DNA of 34,822 bases from a bacterium (lineage in GTDB: Bacteria; Elusimicrobiota; Elusimicrobia; UBA1565; UBA9628). The stretch lies in the NCBI GenBank assembly GCA_021783355.1, contig JAJXTZ010000007.1, forward strand, positions 1 through 34,822, read 5' to 3'. The notes beneath the pieces were generated by a model. That model did not search any database and was not told the origin of the DNA. It worked only from the letters and a program-made list of their open reading frames with translations. Positions 16,077 through 24,651 of the stretch are shown piece by piece (position 1 is the first letter of the stretch; each line of letters opens with the position of its first letter). A program made the position numbers and the translations under genes.

Positions 16077-17954
16077 TCACGCCGCCGTCGGCAGGAACAG
16101 CTTGAAGGTCGTGCCGACGCCGACCTGGCTCTCCACGTCGACGCGCCCCTTGTGGCGGTCGATCACCTTGCGCACGACCGCCAGCCCCAGGCCGGTGCCG
16201 CGCGCCTTCGTGGTGAAGAACGGCGCGAAGATCTTGTCGAGGACGTCCTGCGGGATGCCCGCGCCGGTGTCTCCGACGTCGATCTCCACCCAGCCCGGCT
16301 CGGCGACCGCCGTGCGCACGATCACCCTGCCGCCCTTCGGCGGCGGCATCACCTCGATGCCGTTGCCGATCAGGTTCCGGATCGCCTGCTGCATCTCGGT
16401 CGCGTCGATGTCGAGCGTCGCGTCCCGCGGGTCGAAGGACTTGTCCACCACGATGTGCGCGGGGAAAGGATACACCGAAAGCAGCTCCTCAAGCCAGTGG
16501 TTCAGCTTGACCCGCTCCACCTGCATCTCGCGCTGGCGCGAGTAGGTGAGGATCTCGTTGATGATGCCGTTGGCCTGCTGGATCTCGGACTCGATGATCT
16601 TGATGTGCTTGGCGATCTTCGGGTCCGGCTCCTGCCCGGTCGAGAGCTTCGTCTTGATGAAGTAGATCGAGTTGTTGATGACGGCCAAGGGGTTGCGGAT
16701 CTCGTGGCCGACGACGGAGGCCATCTGGCCGATGGCGGCCAGGCGCTCCTTCTTGATCAGCTCGTCCTGCGCGGCCTTCAGCTCGCGCGTGCGCGCGTCC
16801 ACGCGCTTCTCCAGGAACTTGGTGAACTTCTCCAGTTCCTGCTTGGCGTGGATCAACTCTCCCGTCTTCTCCTTGAGGGACTCGCTCATCCCCAGGAAGG
16901 TCTGCGCCAGGTCGCCGATCTCGTCGTTGGTGGTGACCAGTTCCGGCAGGTCCTCGAACTGCCCCTTGCCGAGCCGGTCGGCGGCGTCCTTGAGCATGCG
17001 GATGGGCTGCGTGATGTGGCCGGCCACCGCCAGCGAGAGGAGGATCGTGGCCAGCACCACCCAGACCAGCACCTTGGCGATCTGGGACTTCATCTCCTCG
17101 GAGGACTGGTACGCGGCTTCGATCGGCTGCTGGACGTAGACGATCCAGCCCAGGTCGCGCGTCTGCGCGTAGGCCGCCAGCAGGCGCTTGCCGTCGGCCA
17201 GCGGGAGCTCCCCGCCGCCCCGGTCGGAGGACTGCGTGGTGATCACCTTGAGCACCCCGTCGGGCATGCGCGCGTCGGGGCGATAGATCTGCTTGGGGTC
17301 GGAGTGCGCGATCAGGAAGCCGTCCGCGGAAACGACGGCGGCCTGGCTGTTGCCCGTGGCCGGGAACTCCATCGCGAGCATCGTCGACAGCGGATTAAGG
17401 CTGATGCGCGCCGCCAGCACGCCGACCGGCTTGGCCGGCTGCGCGCGGGTGTCCAGGATGGGGACCGAGACCGTGACCGTCGGGTAGAGGCCCTGGAAAC
17501 GCTCCAAGCGGCCGATGTACTGGCCCCGCGGGCCCATCGCCACCTGGAACAGGTCCTCCTGATGAAGGTCGCGCATCTCGGGGTTGGGGCCGAGGAAGCG
17601 GCCGACGCGCAGGACCTCCACGCCCTTGTCGTTGAGGACGGAGAGCTCCAGCACGGCCAGATGGATCTGCAGGATCCGGTTCAAGTACTGCTGCTGCTTG
17701 ATCGGATTCATCGAGACGAAGTCCTCAAGGCTCGCCGTCTCGGTGAGGACGTTGCGGAAGGTGGTCACGTACTTCTGCGCGGTGTCCGCGAAGCCGACGG
17801 CCAGGGACTCCTGCATGGCCAGGGTCTCCTTGCGCAGGGACTGCTGGGAGATCGTGACCAGGTGCCAGCCGACGAAGCCCATCGGCGCCAGCGAGATGAG
17901 CAGGAACCAGAAGAGGATTTTATAGGCGAGCTTGCCGCGTCTCTTCGTGGGCAT
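16077..17954 (-). CDS. Cache-HAMP sensor histidine kinase
   Basis: TM, extracellular Cache-like domain (GVLAARISLNPLSTM), HAMP (ITQPIRMLKDAADRLGKG), GHEIRNPLAVINNSIYFI, NLIGNGIEVM, GDTGAGIP, GTGLGLAVVRKVI. Confidence 0.95.
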   Translation of the reverse strand: MPTKRRGKLAYKILFWFLLISLAPMGFVGWHLVTISQQSLRKETLAMQESLAVGFADTAQKYVTTFRNVLTETASLEDFVSMNPIKQQQYLNRILQIHLAVLELSVLNDKGVEVLRVGRFLGPNPEMRDLHQEDLFQVAMGPRGQYIGRLERFQGLYPTVTVSVPILDTRAQPAKPVGVLAARISLNPLSTMLAMEFPATGNSQAAVVSADGFLIAHSDPKQIYRPDARMPDGVLKVITTQSSDRGGGELPLADGKRLLAAYAQTRDLGWIVYVQQPIEAAYQSSEEMKSQIAKVLVWVVLATILLSLAVAGHITQPIRMLKDAADRLGKGQFEDLPELVTTNDEIGDLAQTFLGMSESLKEKTGELIHAKQELEKFTKFLEKRVDARTRELKAAQDELIKKERLAAIGQMASVVGHEIRNPLAVINNSIYFIKTKLSTGQEPDPKIAKHIKIIESEIQQANGIINEILTYSRQREMQVERVKLNHWLEELLSVYPFPAHIVVDKSFDPRDATLDIDATEMQQAIRNLIGNGIEVMPPPKGGRVIVRTAVAEPGWVEIDVGDTGAGIPQDVLDKIFAPFFTTKARGTGLGLAVVRKVIDRHKGRVDVESQVGVGTTFKLFLPTAA

Positions 17955-18032
17955 GTTGGGATTGTCCCCCGGGATTATGGCTGATCCGAGGGCACGGATT
18001 TGTTTCGGCGGGCCGGCGCGGGCCCGGCCCCG

Positions 18033-18419
18033 TCAGCCGCGGGGCGCGTTGCGCGAGAGGAGCTGCTTGATGCGCGCCGACAGCTCGGCCAGGTCGAAGG
18101 GCTTGGTGATGTACTCGTCGGCGCCGAGCTCGAAGCCCTGCTTCTTCTCCTCCGACGAGAGGAAGCGGCCGGTCATCATGATCAGGATGACCGTCTTCGA
18201 GCGCTTGCGCAGCTCCTGGCAGATCTGGAAGCCGGAGGAGTCCGGCAGCTGGATGTCCATGATCACGACCTGCGGCTCGAGGGCCTGGGCGGCGGCGATG
18301 CCGTCCTTGGCGTCGCCCGCCTGGTGGCACTCGAACCCGTCCAGGTCCAAGACCTCGGCCAGGCTCTCGCGCAGGTGCGCGTCGTCGTCGATGATCAGCA
18401 GCTTCGGCAGATTCGTCAT
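18033..18419 (-). CDS. Single-domain response regulator (CheY-like receiver)
   Basis: LLIIDDDAHLRESL...VVIMDIQLPDSSGF...MMTG...GADEYITKPFD; no output domain. Confidence 0.93.
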   Translation of the reverse strand: MTNLPKLLIIDDDAHLRESLAEVLDLDGFECHQAGDAKDGIAAAQALEPQVVIMDIQLPDSSGFQICQELRKRSKTVILIMMTGRFLSSEEKKQGFELGADEYITKPFDLAELSARIKQLLSRNAPRG

Positions 18420-18420
18420 G

Positions 18421-19221
18421 TCATCTCCTCAGTTCCCCGCCGGGCGGGACCAGCTTGTAGCCGACGCAGGGGATCGTCGTGATGAAGCGCGCCGCGCCGC
18501 CGAGCTTCTCGCGCAGGCGCCGCACGTGGACGTCCACGGTTCGCGGCGAGCCGAAATAGTTGTAGCCCCAGACGCGCTCGATCAGATAGGGGCGGGACAG
18601 CACGCGGTTGGCGGAGCTCAGGAACACGTACAGGAGGTCCAGCTCCTTGGAGGTCAGAGGAACGCGCTTGCCGCTGACGTGCAGCGTGTAGCTGGTGAGA
18701 TTGAGCTCGATCTCCCCCATCTTGATCAGCTCCTCGGGGGCGCTGGCCTGCGTGCGGCGCAGGACGGCCTTGACGCGCGCCAGGCACTCGGCGGCGTCCC
18801 AGTTCATCGACAGGCACTCGTCGGCGCCGGCCTGAAAGAACGCCAGGCGCAGGGACACGCGGTCCTTGGCGGGCGCGGGCGCGGTCGCGGCCTGCGCCGG
18901 GCCGCCGCGCCCGAAGAGCGCGTACGCGTGCTTGGACGGGGCCGCCGCCGCCGCGGGCTGGTCGGCGTGCTCCACGAGGGCCACGATCGGCAGCTGCTTG
19001 GCCGGCCCCTTGGTGCGCAGCGCCTTCACGAACTCGACGCCGTCCTCGTCGACGAGCTTCTGCCCGACGAGGAGGAGGTCGCAGCCCCGATGCGCCAGGA
19101 GCCCGTGGACCTCCTTGGCGCGCTGGGCCACGGTGACCGACATCCCGGCGCCCTGCAGGGCCTCCAGGATGACGGCCGCGCGATTGGGCTCGCGCGAGGC
19201 GTAGACGACGTTGACGCGCAT
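18421..19221 (-). CDS. OmpR/PhoB-type winged-helix regulator with degenerate receiver
   Basis: C-terminus VPLTSKELDLLYVFLSSANRVLSRPYLIERVWGYNYFGSPRTVDVHVRRLREKLGGAARFITTIPCVGYKLV; receiver has DLLLVGQKLVDEDG in place of the usual phospho-Asp motif. Confidence 0.92.
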   Translation of the reverse strand: MRVNVVYASREPNRAAVILEALQGAGMSVTVAQRAKEVHGLLAHRGCDLLLVGQKLVDEDGVEFVKALRTKGPAKQLPIVALVEHADQPAAAAAPSKHAYALFGRGGPAQAATAPAPAKDRVSLRLAFFQAGADECLSMNWDAAECLARVKAVLRRTQASAPEELIKMGEIELNLTSYTLHVSGKRVPLTSKELDLLYVFLSSANRVLSRPYLIERVWGYNYFGSPRTVDVHVRRLREKLGGAARFITTIPCVGYKLVPPGGELRR

Positions 19222-19228
19222 CCGGGCC

Positions 19229-19666
19229 TTAGGCCTCGGCCTCGGACCCGCCGCCGTCCTCCTCCAGGTCCAAGCTCACGCCGCCCAGGCCGATCGCCCC
19301 CGCGAAGAGGTTGTAGAGGACCGCGACGAGCAGGACGACCCCGTCCATCAGCACCGTGTAGAACAGGGTGAAGAGGATCGAGGAGAGCAGGCGCAGGGGC
19401 AGCGACATCCCCGCGTTCTGCGTGCTGGGCACGATGAGGAAGGTGGTCAAGCCCCCGAGCAGGCCCAGCGTGCCCAGAACCGCGGACACGGCCGGCTGCG
19501 TCGAGAAGAAGACCGCGAGACCGCCGACGACGGCGGCGACGACGGCGGGCACGACCATCCCGCGGCCGATCAACAGCAGAGCCGCGACGACGCCGGCGAT
19601 TGCGACGACGGGAAGGATCGGGTTCTTGATCCAGTACGGATCCATCCGCTTCACTCGATAGCTCAT
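19229..19666 (-). CDS. Small multi-TM membrane protein
   Basis: ATG 19666 (MSYRVKRMDPYWIKN...) preceded by AAGGAGA; several hydrophobic helices; acidic C-terminus. Confidence 0.75.
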   Translation of the reverse strand: MSYRVKRMDPYWIKNPILPVVAIAGVVAALLLIGRGMVVPAVVAAVVGGLAVFFSTQPAVSAVLGTLGLLGGLTTFLIVPSTQNAGMSLPLRLLSSILFTLFYTVLMDGVVLLVAVLYNLFAGAIGLGGVSLDLEEDGGGSEAEA

Positions 19667-19745
19667 GCCTGTCTCCTTATAGCGATTGAGGCTAGACAAG
19701 ATTAACAGAACTGCGCACCGAGCGCAAGGGCCGCGGAGGCGGCCG

Positions 19746-20867
19746 TCAGATGCGCGCGCTCGCGGTCTTGGGCTCGAGGACGATCAGGGTGCGCTTCGTC
19801 TCGCCGTCCTCGTCGAGGTGGATCGCCTTGACGTGGCAGGGCTCGGAGCGGAACATCGTGTCCGCCTCCTTGACCTGGTTCGGGTTGTCGAGCGCGACGC
19901 TGACCAGGCGCAGGACGTCCTGCTGCTGGCTGTCAATCACGTCGAGCAGGTGGAGCTTGCCGTCGGCGGTGACGGTGCCGGTGACGGAGAAGTTCGTGTA
20001 GAGGACGGTGTTGTCCTCGTCGACGACGATCGCGCGGTGGTTCTTGGTCACGACCGCCTTCAGGATGGACTCCCACCACCGCGCCTCCGCGACGCCGCGC
20101 TGCTTCTCCTTGACCATCGAATTGGCGATCTCCGCCTTCACCTTGGACAGGAAGATGCGCAGGACGGCGGCCAGGTCGCCGATCTCGTCGCTGCCCGCGG
20201 AGAACTTCAGGTCCAGGTTCTTGAACGAGATCGCCTCCACGGAGTCGCGCAGGTTCAGCAGGGGGTTGATCACGAAATGGTGCAGGAAGAAATAGAGCGG
20301 GATGCCCAGCAGCAGCAGCACGCCGACCGCCCCGATCGCGTACTTGTGCATCGCCTTGTCGATGACCTTGACCACGCCCTCGCGGCTCACCTGCATGTCC
20401 AGGATGCCGAGGACGTCGCCGCGCAGGGCCAGCGGGATCGCGATGTCGTAGAGGGGCATGTTCGGCACCGCGCGCACGATCGGGGTCTTCGCGAGCCAGG
20501 CCTGCTCGATCGCGTCCGTCGGCAGGCTCACCTGCTTGGTGAAGTCGTCGAAGGACTTGGTCATCATCGTCGGGTCCTTGAACCAGCGGACCTCGCCGTA
20601 CTTGTTCAGGTAGAGGAGCGACGCGACGCGGTCGTCCTTGGAGAAGCGGGTGACCGTGTCCAGCTCCGGCATCGTGATGGCGCCCTGGCTGCGCGCCAGA
20701 CCGTCGATCATCGTCGGCGCGTACAGGCGGACCATGTCGATCGACTCCTGCTTGAGCTTCTCGTCGAAGGTCCACTTGAACAGGTTGTAGTAGAAGATGC
20801 CGCCGAGGAACATCACGTACACGCCGATCGCCGCGAACCACATGAACCATTTCGCGGAGAGGCGCAT
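19746..20867 (-). CDS. Membrane sensor protein (extracytoplasmic sensor, HAMP, PAS-like; no kinase domain)
   Basis: Two TMs flanking an extracytoplasmic region; HAMP-like VINPLLNLRDSVEAISFKNLDLKFSAGSDEIGDLAAVLRIF; C-terminal PAS-like segment; no H-box or ATPase motifs. Confidence 0.75.
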   Translation of the reverse strand: MRLSAKWFMWFAAIGVYVMFLGGIFYYNLFKWTFDEKLKQESIDMVRLYAPTMIDGLARSQGAITMPELDTVTRFSKDDRVASLLYLNKYGEVRWFKDPTMMTKSFDDFTKQVSLPTDAIEQAWLAKTPIVRAVPNMPLYDIAIPLALRGDVLGILDMQVSREGVVKVIDKAMHKYAIGAVGVLLLLGIPLYFFLHHFVINPLLNLRDSVEAISFKNLDLKFSAGSDEIGDLAAVLRIFLSKVKAEIANSMVKEKQRGVAEARWWESILKAVVTKNHRAIVVDEDNTVLYTNFSVTGTVTADGKLHLLDVIDSQQQDVLRLVSVALDNPNQVKEADTMFRSEPCHVKAIHLDEDGETKRTLIVLEPKTASARI

Positions 20868-20868
20868 G

Positions 20869-22230
20869 CTACTGCCCCGCGCCGTAGAGCTGTTCGATCC
20901 GCGCCAGGCCCGCGACCGCGTCGGTGTTGCTCGGGTCCAGCTGCTTGGCGAGCAGCCACTTCTCGCGGGCCTTCTCGTAGTTGTTCTGCTGGAAGAAGAT
21001 CACGCCCTCGAGGTAGGCCTGCTGGGACTGCTTCCTGGCGCTGTCGCTGGTCCCGGCCGGGACCGCGGGGGCGGCCGGCCCGCCGGGCGCCTCGGCCTGC
21101 GAGGCCGCCTGAGCGTCCGCGGCCTTCTTGGCGTCGGCGGCCTTCTGCTGGGCCTGCGCGTCCGCCTTGGCCTGATCCTCCTGGCGCTTCTTCGTCTCTG
21201 CCTCCTGCTTCTTGGCGGCGTCCGCGGCGCGGCGGCGCGCGTCCGCCTCGCGCAGCTTCTGCTCCTTGGCGCGCGCGATCAACTGGTCGGCGGCCTTCGG
21301 GTCGTAGCCGTAGTCGGTCGCCGCCTTCCACTCGGAGACGGCTTGATCGTACTGCCGGGACTCGTACAGGCGCCGCCCCTCGGCGACGTGCTGGTTGGCG
21401 ACCTCGGCGCGGATCTCGGCCTGGAGCTTCTGCGCCTTCACGTTGCCCGGGCCGTCCTGCAGGACCTTGTCCAGCATCTTGAGCGACTCGAGGACCAGGC
21501 CTTGGCTGTAGAGGTTCAGAGCCGCCTGGAGCTTCTCGTTGGCGTCCTCCTCGCGCGCCTCGGCCTCGACCTTGGCGATCGCGCGGGTCAGGTGCGGGTA
21601 GCGGGGATTAAGGACGAGAGCCGCGTACCACTGGTCGAGAGTCTCGTGCAGGCGGTGCTGGCGGTAGGCGCGCTGACCGCGGCGGAAGTGCTCGTCGGCC
21701 ATCTCGGTGTTGGCCTTCCTCAGCCAGTAGCGCGCCTTAAGGTTGCCCGGGGAGAGCTTGACCACCTCGTCCCATTTTTCGGACGCCTCGGCCAAGCGCC
21801 CCTGGCGGTACAACGACATCCCCTCCTCGAACCGGTCGTCGAGCAGACGCCGTTCCGAGGCCCGCGGCGCCACGGACCCCTTGAGGTCCATCGTCGCGCG
21901 GTTCAGGATCGAGGCATCCTCGTAGCCGGGGTCGATGGCCAGGATCTTGCGGGTCAGCTCGTTGGCGGCCTCGAACTGGCCTTGCCGGTAGAGGTCGAAG
22001 GCGTTCTCATAGACGATCTTCAGCGTGGAGCGGGTGATGCGCGCCTTCTCCAGCTGGATGGTGTAGATGTACTTCTTCTTGTCGTCGTCGGAGCTGATCG
22101 TTCCGAGCTTCAGCTTCGACATGTCCAGGAACAGGCCCTCGGTGTCCTTGACCTTGGGCATGTCCTGGGCGCGCGCCGCCGCCGCCGCGGCGGCCAGGGC
22201 GAGCAGGGCGACGAGGGCGCTCGTGCGCAT
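20869..22230 (-). CDS. Secreted TPR-repeat protein (TadD-like position)
   Basis: MRTSALVALLALAAAAAAARAQ signal peptide; multiple TPR-like units (AFDLYRQGQFEAANELTRKILAIDPGY...; AYLEGVIFFQQNNYEKAREKWLLAKQLDPSN); start overlaps the tadC stop (TGATG). Confidence 0.85.
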   Translation of the reverse strand: MRTSALVALLALAAAAAAARAQDMPKVKDTEGLFLDMSKLKLGTISSDDDKKKYIYTIQLEKARITRSTLKIVYENAFDLYRQGQFEAANELTRKILAIDPGYEDASILNRATMDLKGSVAPRASERRLLDDRFEEGMSLYRQGRLAEASEKWDEVVKLSPGNLKARYWLRKANTEMADEHFRRGQRAYRQHRLHETLDQWYAALVLNPRYPHLTRAIAKVEAEAREEDANEKLQAALNLYSQGLVLESLKMLDKVLQDGPGNVKAQKLQAEIRAEVANQHVAEGRRLYESRQYDQAVSEWKAATDYGYDPKAADQLIARAKEQKLREADARRRAADAAKKQEAETKKRQEDQAKADAQAQQKAADAKKAADAQAASQAEAPGGPAAPAVPAGTSDSARKQSQQAYLEGVIFFQQNNYEKAREKWLLAKQLDPSNTDAVAGLARIEQLYGAGQ

Positions 22231-23147
22231 CAGAATCCGAGGCCTCCCTGGACCAGGCTCTTCATCATCGGAGCCAGCATCATGATGAACACGGTCGGGA
22301 AGATGAAGATGAAGAGCGGGATCAGCATCTTGGTCGCGGCCTGCGCGGCCAGCTTCTCGGCCTTGTTCAGGCGGCGGAAGCGCATGTCGGCCGCGTAGTT
22401 GCGCAGCAGCTCCACCAGGCTGGTCCCGAGCTCGTCGGACTGGATGATCAGGCCCACGAAAGAGCGGATCTCGGGGACGCCGGTGCGCATCGCCAGGCGC
22501 TGGAGGGCGTCGCGGCGCGAGTAGCCGAGCTGGACCTCGTTGATGACCTTCTCCAGCTCCTTTTCCAGCTCGGTGCGCTGGTCGGGCCGGATGTTCTTGA
22601 GGATCCGCTCGATCGCGGACATGTAGTCGAGACCGGCCTCGATGGTCAGCGCCATCAGGTCCACCATCGTCGGGAAGTTGCGCATGATCGCCTGCTGGCG
22701 GGTGCGGATGCGGCCGTTGAAGATGGAATCCGGGACGAAAAACCCGACCACGCCGAAAAGGAGCAGGGGCCAGGAACCGGTTCCCAGGAAGGCCAGGCCG
22801 CCGAAGGCCGCGGCGAAGAACTCCTTGAGGTGCAGCATGTCGAGCGGCGACGGCTTCTCCGGCCGCCCCATCATCATGTGGAGCTCCTCGAGCTTCACGT
22901 CGAGGTGCAGGACGCGCAGCAGGAGGAGGTCCAGGCGGTCGATCAGGCTGCCGTGCGGGTTCAGGCTGGAGAACGCCGACGAGGTGCCGACCTCCTTCTT
23001 GGCCAACTTCCCGAGGTCGCTCTCGTCGCCCTCGCCTGGAGGCGCGAAGAGGCGGCTGCACGCCGTGTAGCACGCGACCGAGCCGACGAGGCCGACCCCG
23101 AGCAGAAGGTAGCGCGTCAGGCTGTCGATGGGGCCCGGATCAGACAT
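22230..23147 (-). CDS. tadC: TadC-like pilus assembly membrane protein (T2SSF domain)
   Basis: NFPTMVDLMALTIEAGLDYMSAIERI...GVPEIRSFVGLIIQSDELGTSLVELLRNYAADMRFRRLNKAEKLAAQAATKMLIPLFIFIFPTVFIMML. Confidence 0.9.
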   Translation of the reverse strand: MSDPGPIDSLTRYLLLGVGLVGSVACYTACSRLFAPPGEGDESDLGKLAKKEVGTSSAFSSLNPHGSLIDRLDLLLLRVLHLDVKLEELHMMMGRPEKPSPLDMLHLKEFFAAAFGGLAFLGTGSWPLLLFGVVGFFVPDSIFNGRIRTRQQAIMRNFPTMVDLMALTIEAGLDYMSAIERILKNIRPDQRTELEKELEKVINEVQLGYSRRDALQRLAMRTGVPEIRSFVGLIIQSDELGTSLVELLRNYAADMRFRRLNKAEKLAAQAATKMLIPLFIFIFPTVFIMMLAPMMKSLVQGGLGF

Positions 23148-24651
23148 TGATGTCCCCCAGCTTGTTCACGATCTTCATCCCGATCGAGATCCAGACCGTG
23201 CAGAACAGCAGCGTGAACACCCCGAGCGGCGAGAAGTAGTACTCGCTCATCGGGCCCGGCTGGAACGCGAACATGATGATCAGCATGATCCACGGCATCA
23301 CGCCGACGACGATCGCCTGGATGCGCTGCTGGGCGGTCATCGCCGCGGTCTTCTCGACCAGCTTGGACTCCTCGCGGATGTTCTCCACGATGCGATCGAA
23401 GATCTTGGTCAGGTTGCCGCCGACCGAGCGCTGGATCACGATGGCCTTGATCATGTAGGACAGCAGACGGCTCTGGACGCGCTCCTCGACGCCGACCAGG
23501 GCCTTCTCGATGCTGGTGCCGAGGTGATAGTTCTTCAGGCACAGGCCGAACTCCTCCGAGATCGGCGGCTGGCAGTCGCGCGTCACCATCTCGATGCAGC
23601 CGATCAGGTCGATCCCAGACTTCAGCCCGTTGGACATCAGGATCATCGTGTCCATCAGCTGGCCCTCGCACTTCATGCCGCGCCGGAAGCGGATGTTGCG
23701 CAGGAGCCAGCCGGGAAGGATCAGGCCCGCGTAGACGCCGAAGCCCCCGAAGATCAGGAGGCCGAAGATGTTGAAGGTCAGCGCGCCGAAGAGCAGTCCG
23801 AGGGCGGCGGGGATCCCGACGAGGTAGTGCACCTTGATGACGATGAATTGCCGCTCGTACTCGTGCGCCCACTCCTTCGCCTTCGCCTTGTAGCGGTCGA
23901 CGCCGTCCCGGATCTTCGCCTCGTTGAGCGTCCCCACGCTGAAGGCCGCAAAGAACGCGCAGGAGATGCCGAGCAGGAAGAAGACCAGCGCCAGCAGGCG
24001 CGCGTTCGCGTCCGGATGGGACGGGGGGGCGTAGCCGCGCGGCGGGTCCTGCAGGACCTCGAAGGCCCCGTTGCTCAGCGCCCCGATCGCGATCACCGCG
24101 TTGCGGTAGCGGTCGGTCTTGCCGTTGATCAGGCCGTCCATCACGCTGTCCATCTGCTGGTTGATCAGCGTGAAGTAGGCGATGACCGCGCGGCCGCGCC
24201 CGCCCAGCGAGTCGCCCAGCCGCGCGCGGACGATCCGGTCCAGGGACATCTGGAAGCGGATCCGGTTGTCCGCGTAGTCGTGGATCAGGGAGCCGGGCTG
24301 GACATACTGGCCGCCGTCGGAAGGCGGGTAGCTCTTGCGCACCAGCTCGAAGAACTCGTACAGGACGGAGACGGGCGCCTGCCAGAGCTGCGCCTCGTTG
24401 AGAATGCCCTCGTCGGGATCCTGCCAGACCGGGTGCTTGAGCATGGGCCCGAGGGTCTGGTCCACCCACTTCGGAACTTGGAGCCCGGGGTCGCGGTCGG
24501 GCTTGAAGTAATGATAGAAGATCTGGACGTGGGTCTCCGCGCCGCTGCTCTTGCCGCCCAGGAACTGCCGCTGCTGGCGGTTGAAGAGCTGCTGCGCGCA
24601 AGCAGGCGACGCCGCGGCGGCCAGCAGGACGGCGAGGAGGGCGCCGCGCAT
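23140..24651 (-). CDS. tadB: TadB-like pilus assembly membrane protein with extra secreted N-terminal domain
   Basis: T2SSF-like C-terminal half (QLMDTMILMSNGLKSGIDLIGCIEMVTRDCQPPISEEFGLCLKNYHLGTSIEKAL...KAIVIQRSVGGNLTKIFDRI) after a signal peptide (MRGALLAVLLAAAASPACAQQ) and about 200 residues before the first later TM. Confidence 0.88.
   Translation of the reverse strand: MRGALLAVLLAAAASPACAQQLFNRQQRQFLGGKSSGAETHVQIFYHYFKPDRDPGLQVPKWVDQTLGPMLKHPVWQDPDEGILNEAQLWQAPVSVLYEFFELVRKSYPPSDGGQYVQPGSLIHDYADNRIRFQMSLDRIVRARLGDSLGGRGRAVIAYFTLINQQMDSVMDGLINGKTDRYRNAVIAIGALSNGAFEVLQDPPRGYAPPSHPDANARLLALVFFLLGISCAFFAAFSVGTLNEAKIRDGVDRYKAKAKEWAHEYERQFIVIKVHYLVGIPAALGLLFGALTFNIFGLLIFGGFGVYAGLILPGWLLRNIRFRRGMKCEGQLMDTMILMSNGLKSGIDLIGCIEMVTRDCQPPISEEFGLCLKNYHLGTSIEKALVGVEERVQSRLLSYMIKAIVIQRSVGGNLTKIFDRIVENIREESKLVEKTAAMTAQQRIQAIVVGVMPWIMLIIMFAFQPGPMSEYYFSPLGVFTLLFCTVWISIGMKIVNKLGDINV

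Noticed and set aside
17955-18032. GC-rich hairpin (GGGCCGG...CCGGCCC) downstream of the lone receiver gene as a terminator
   Set aside because: Only a 7-bp stem and no U-tract; GC-rich background makes this weak.
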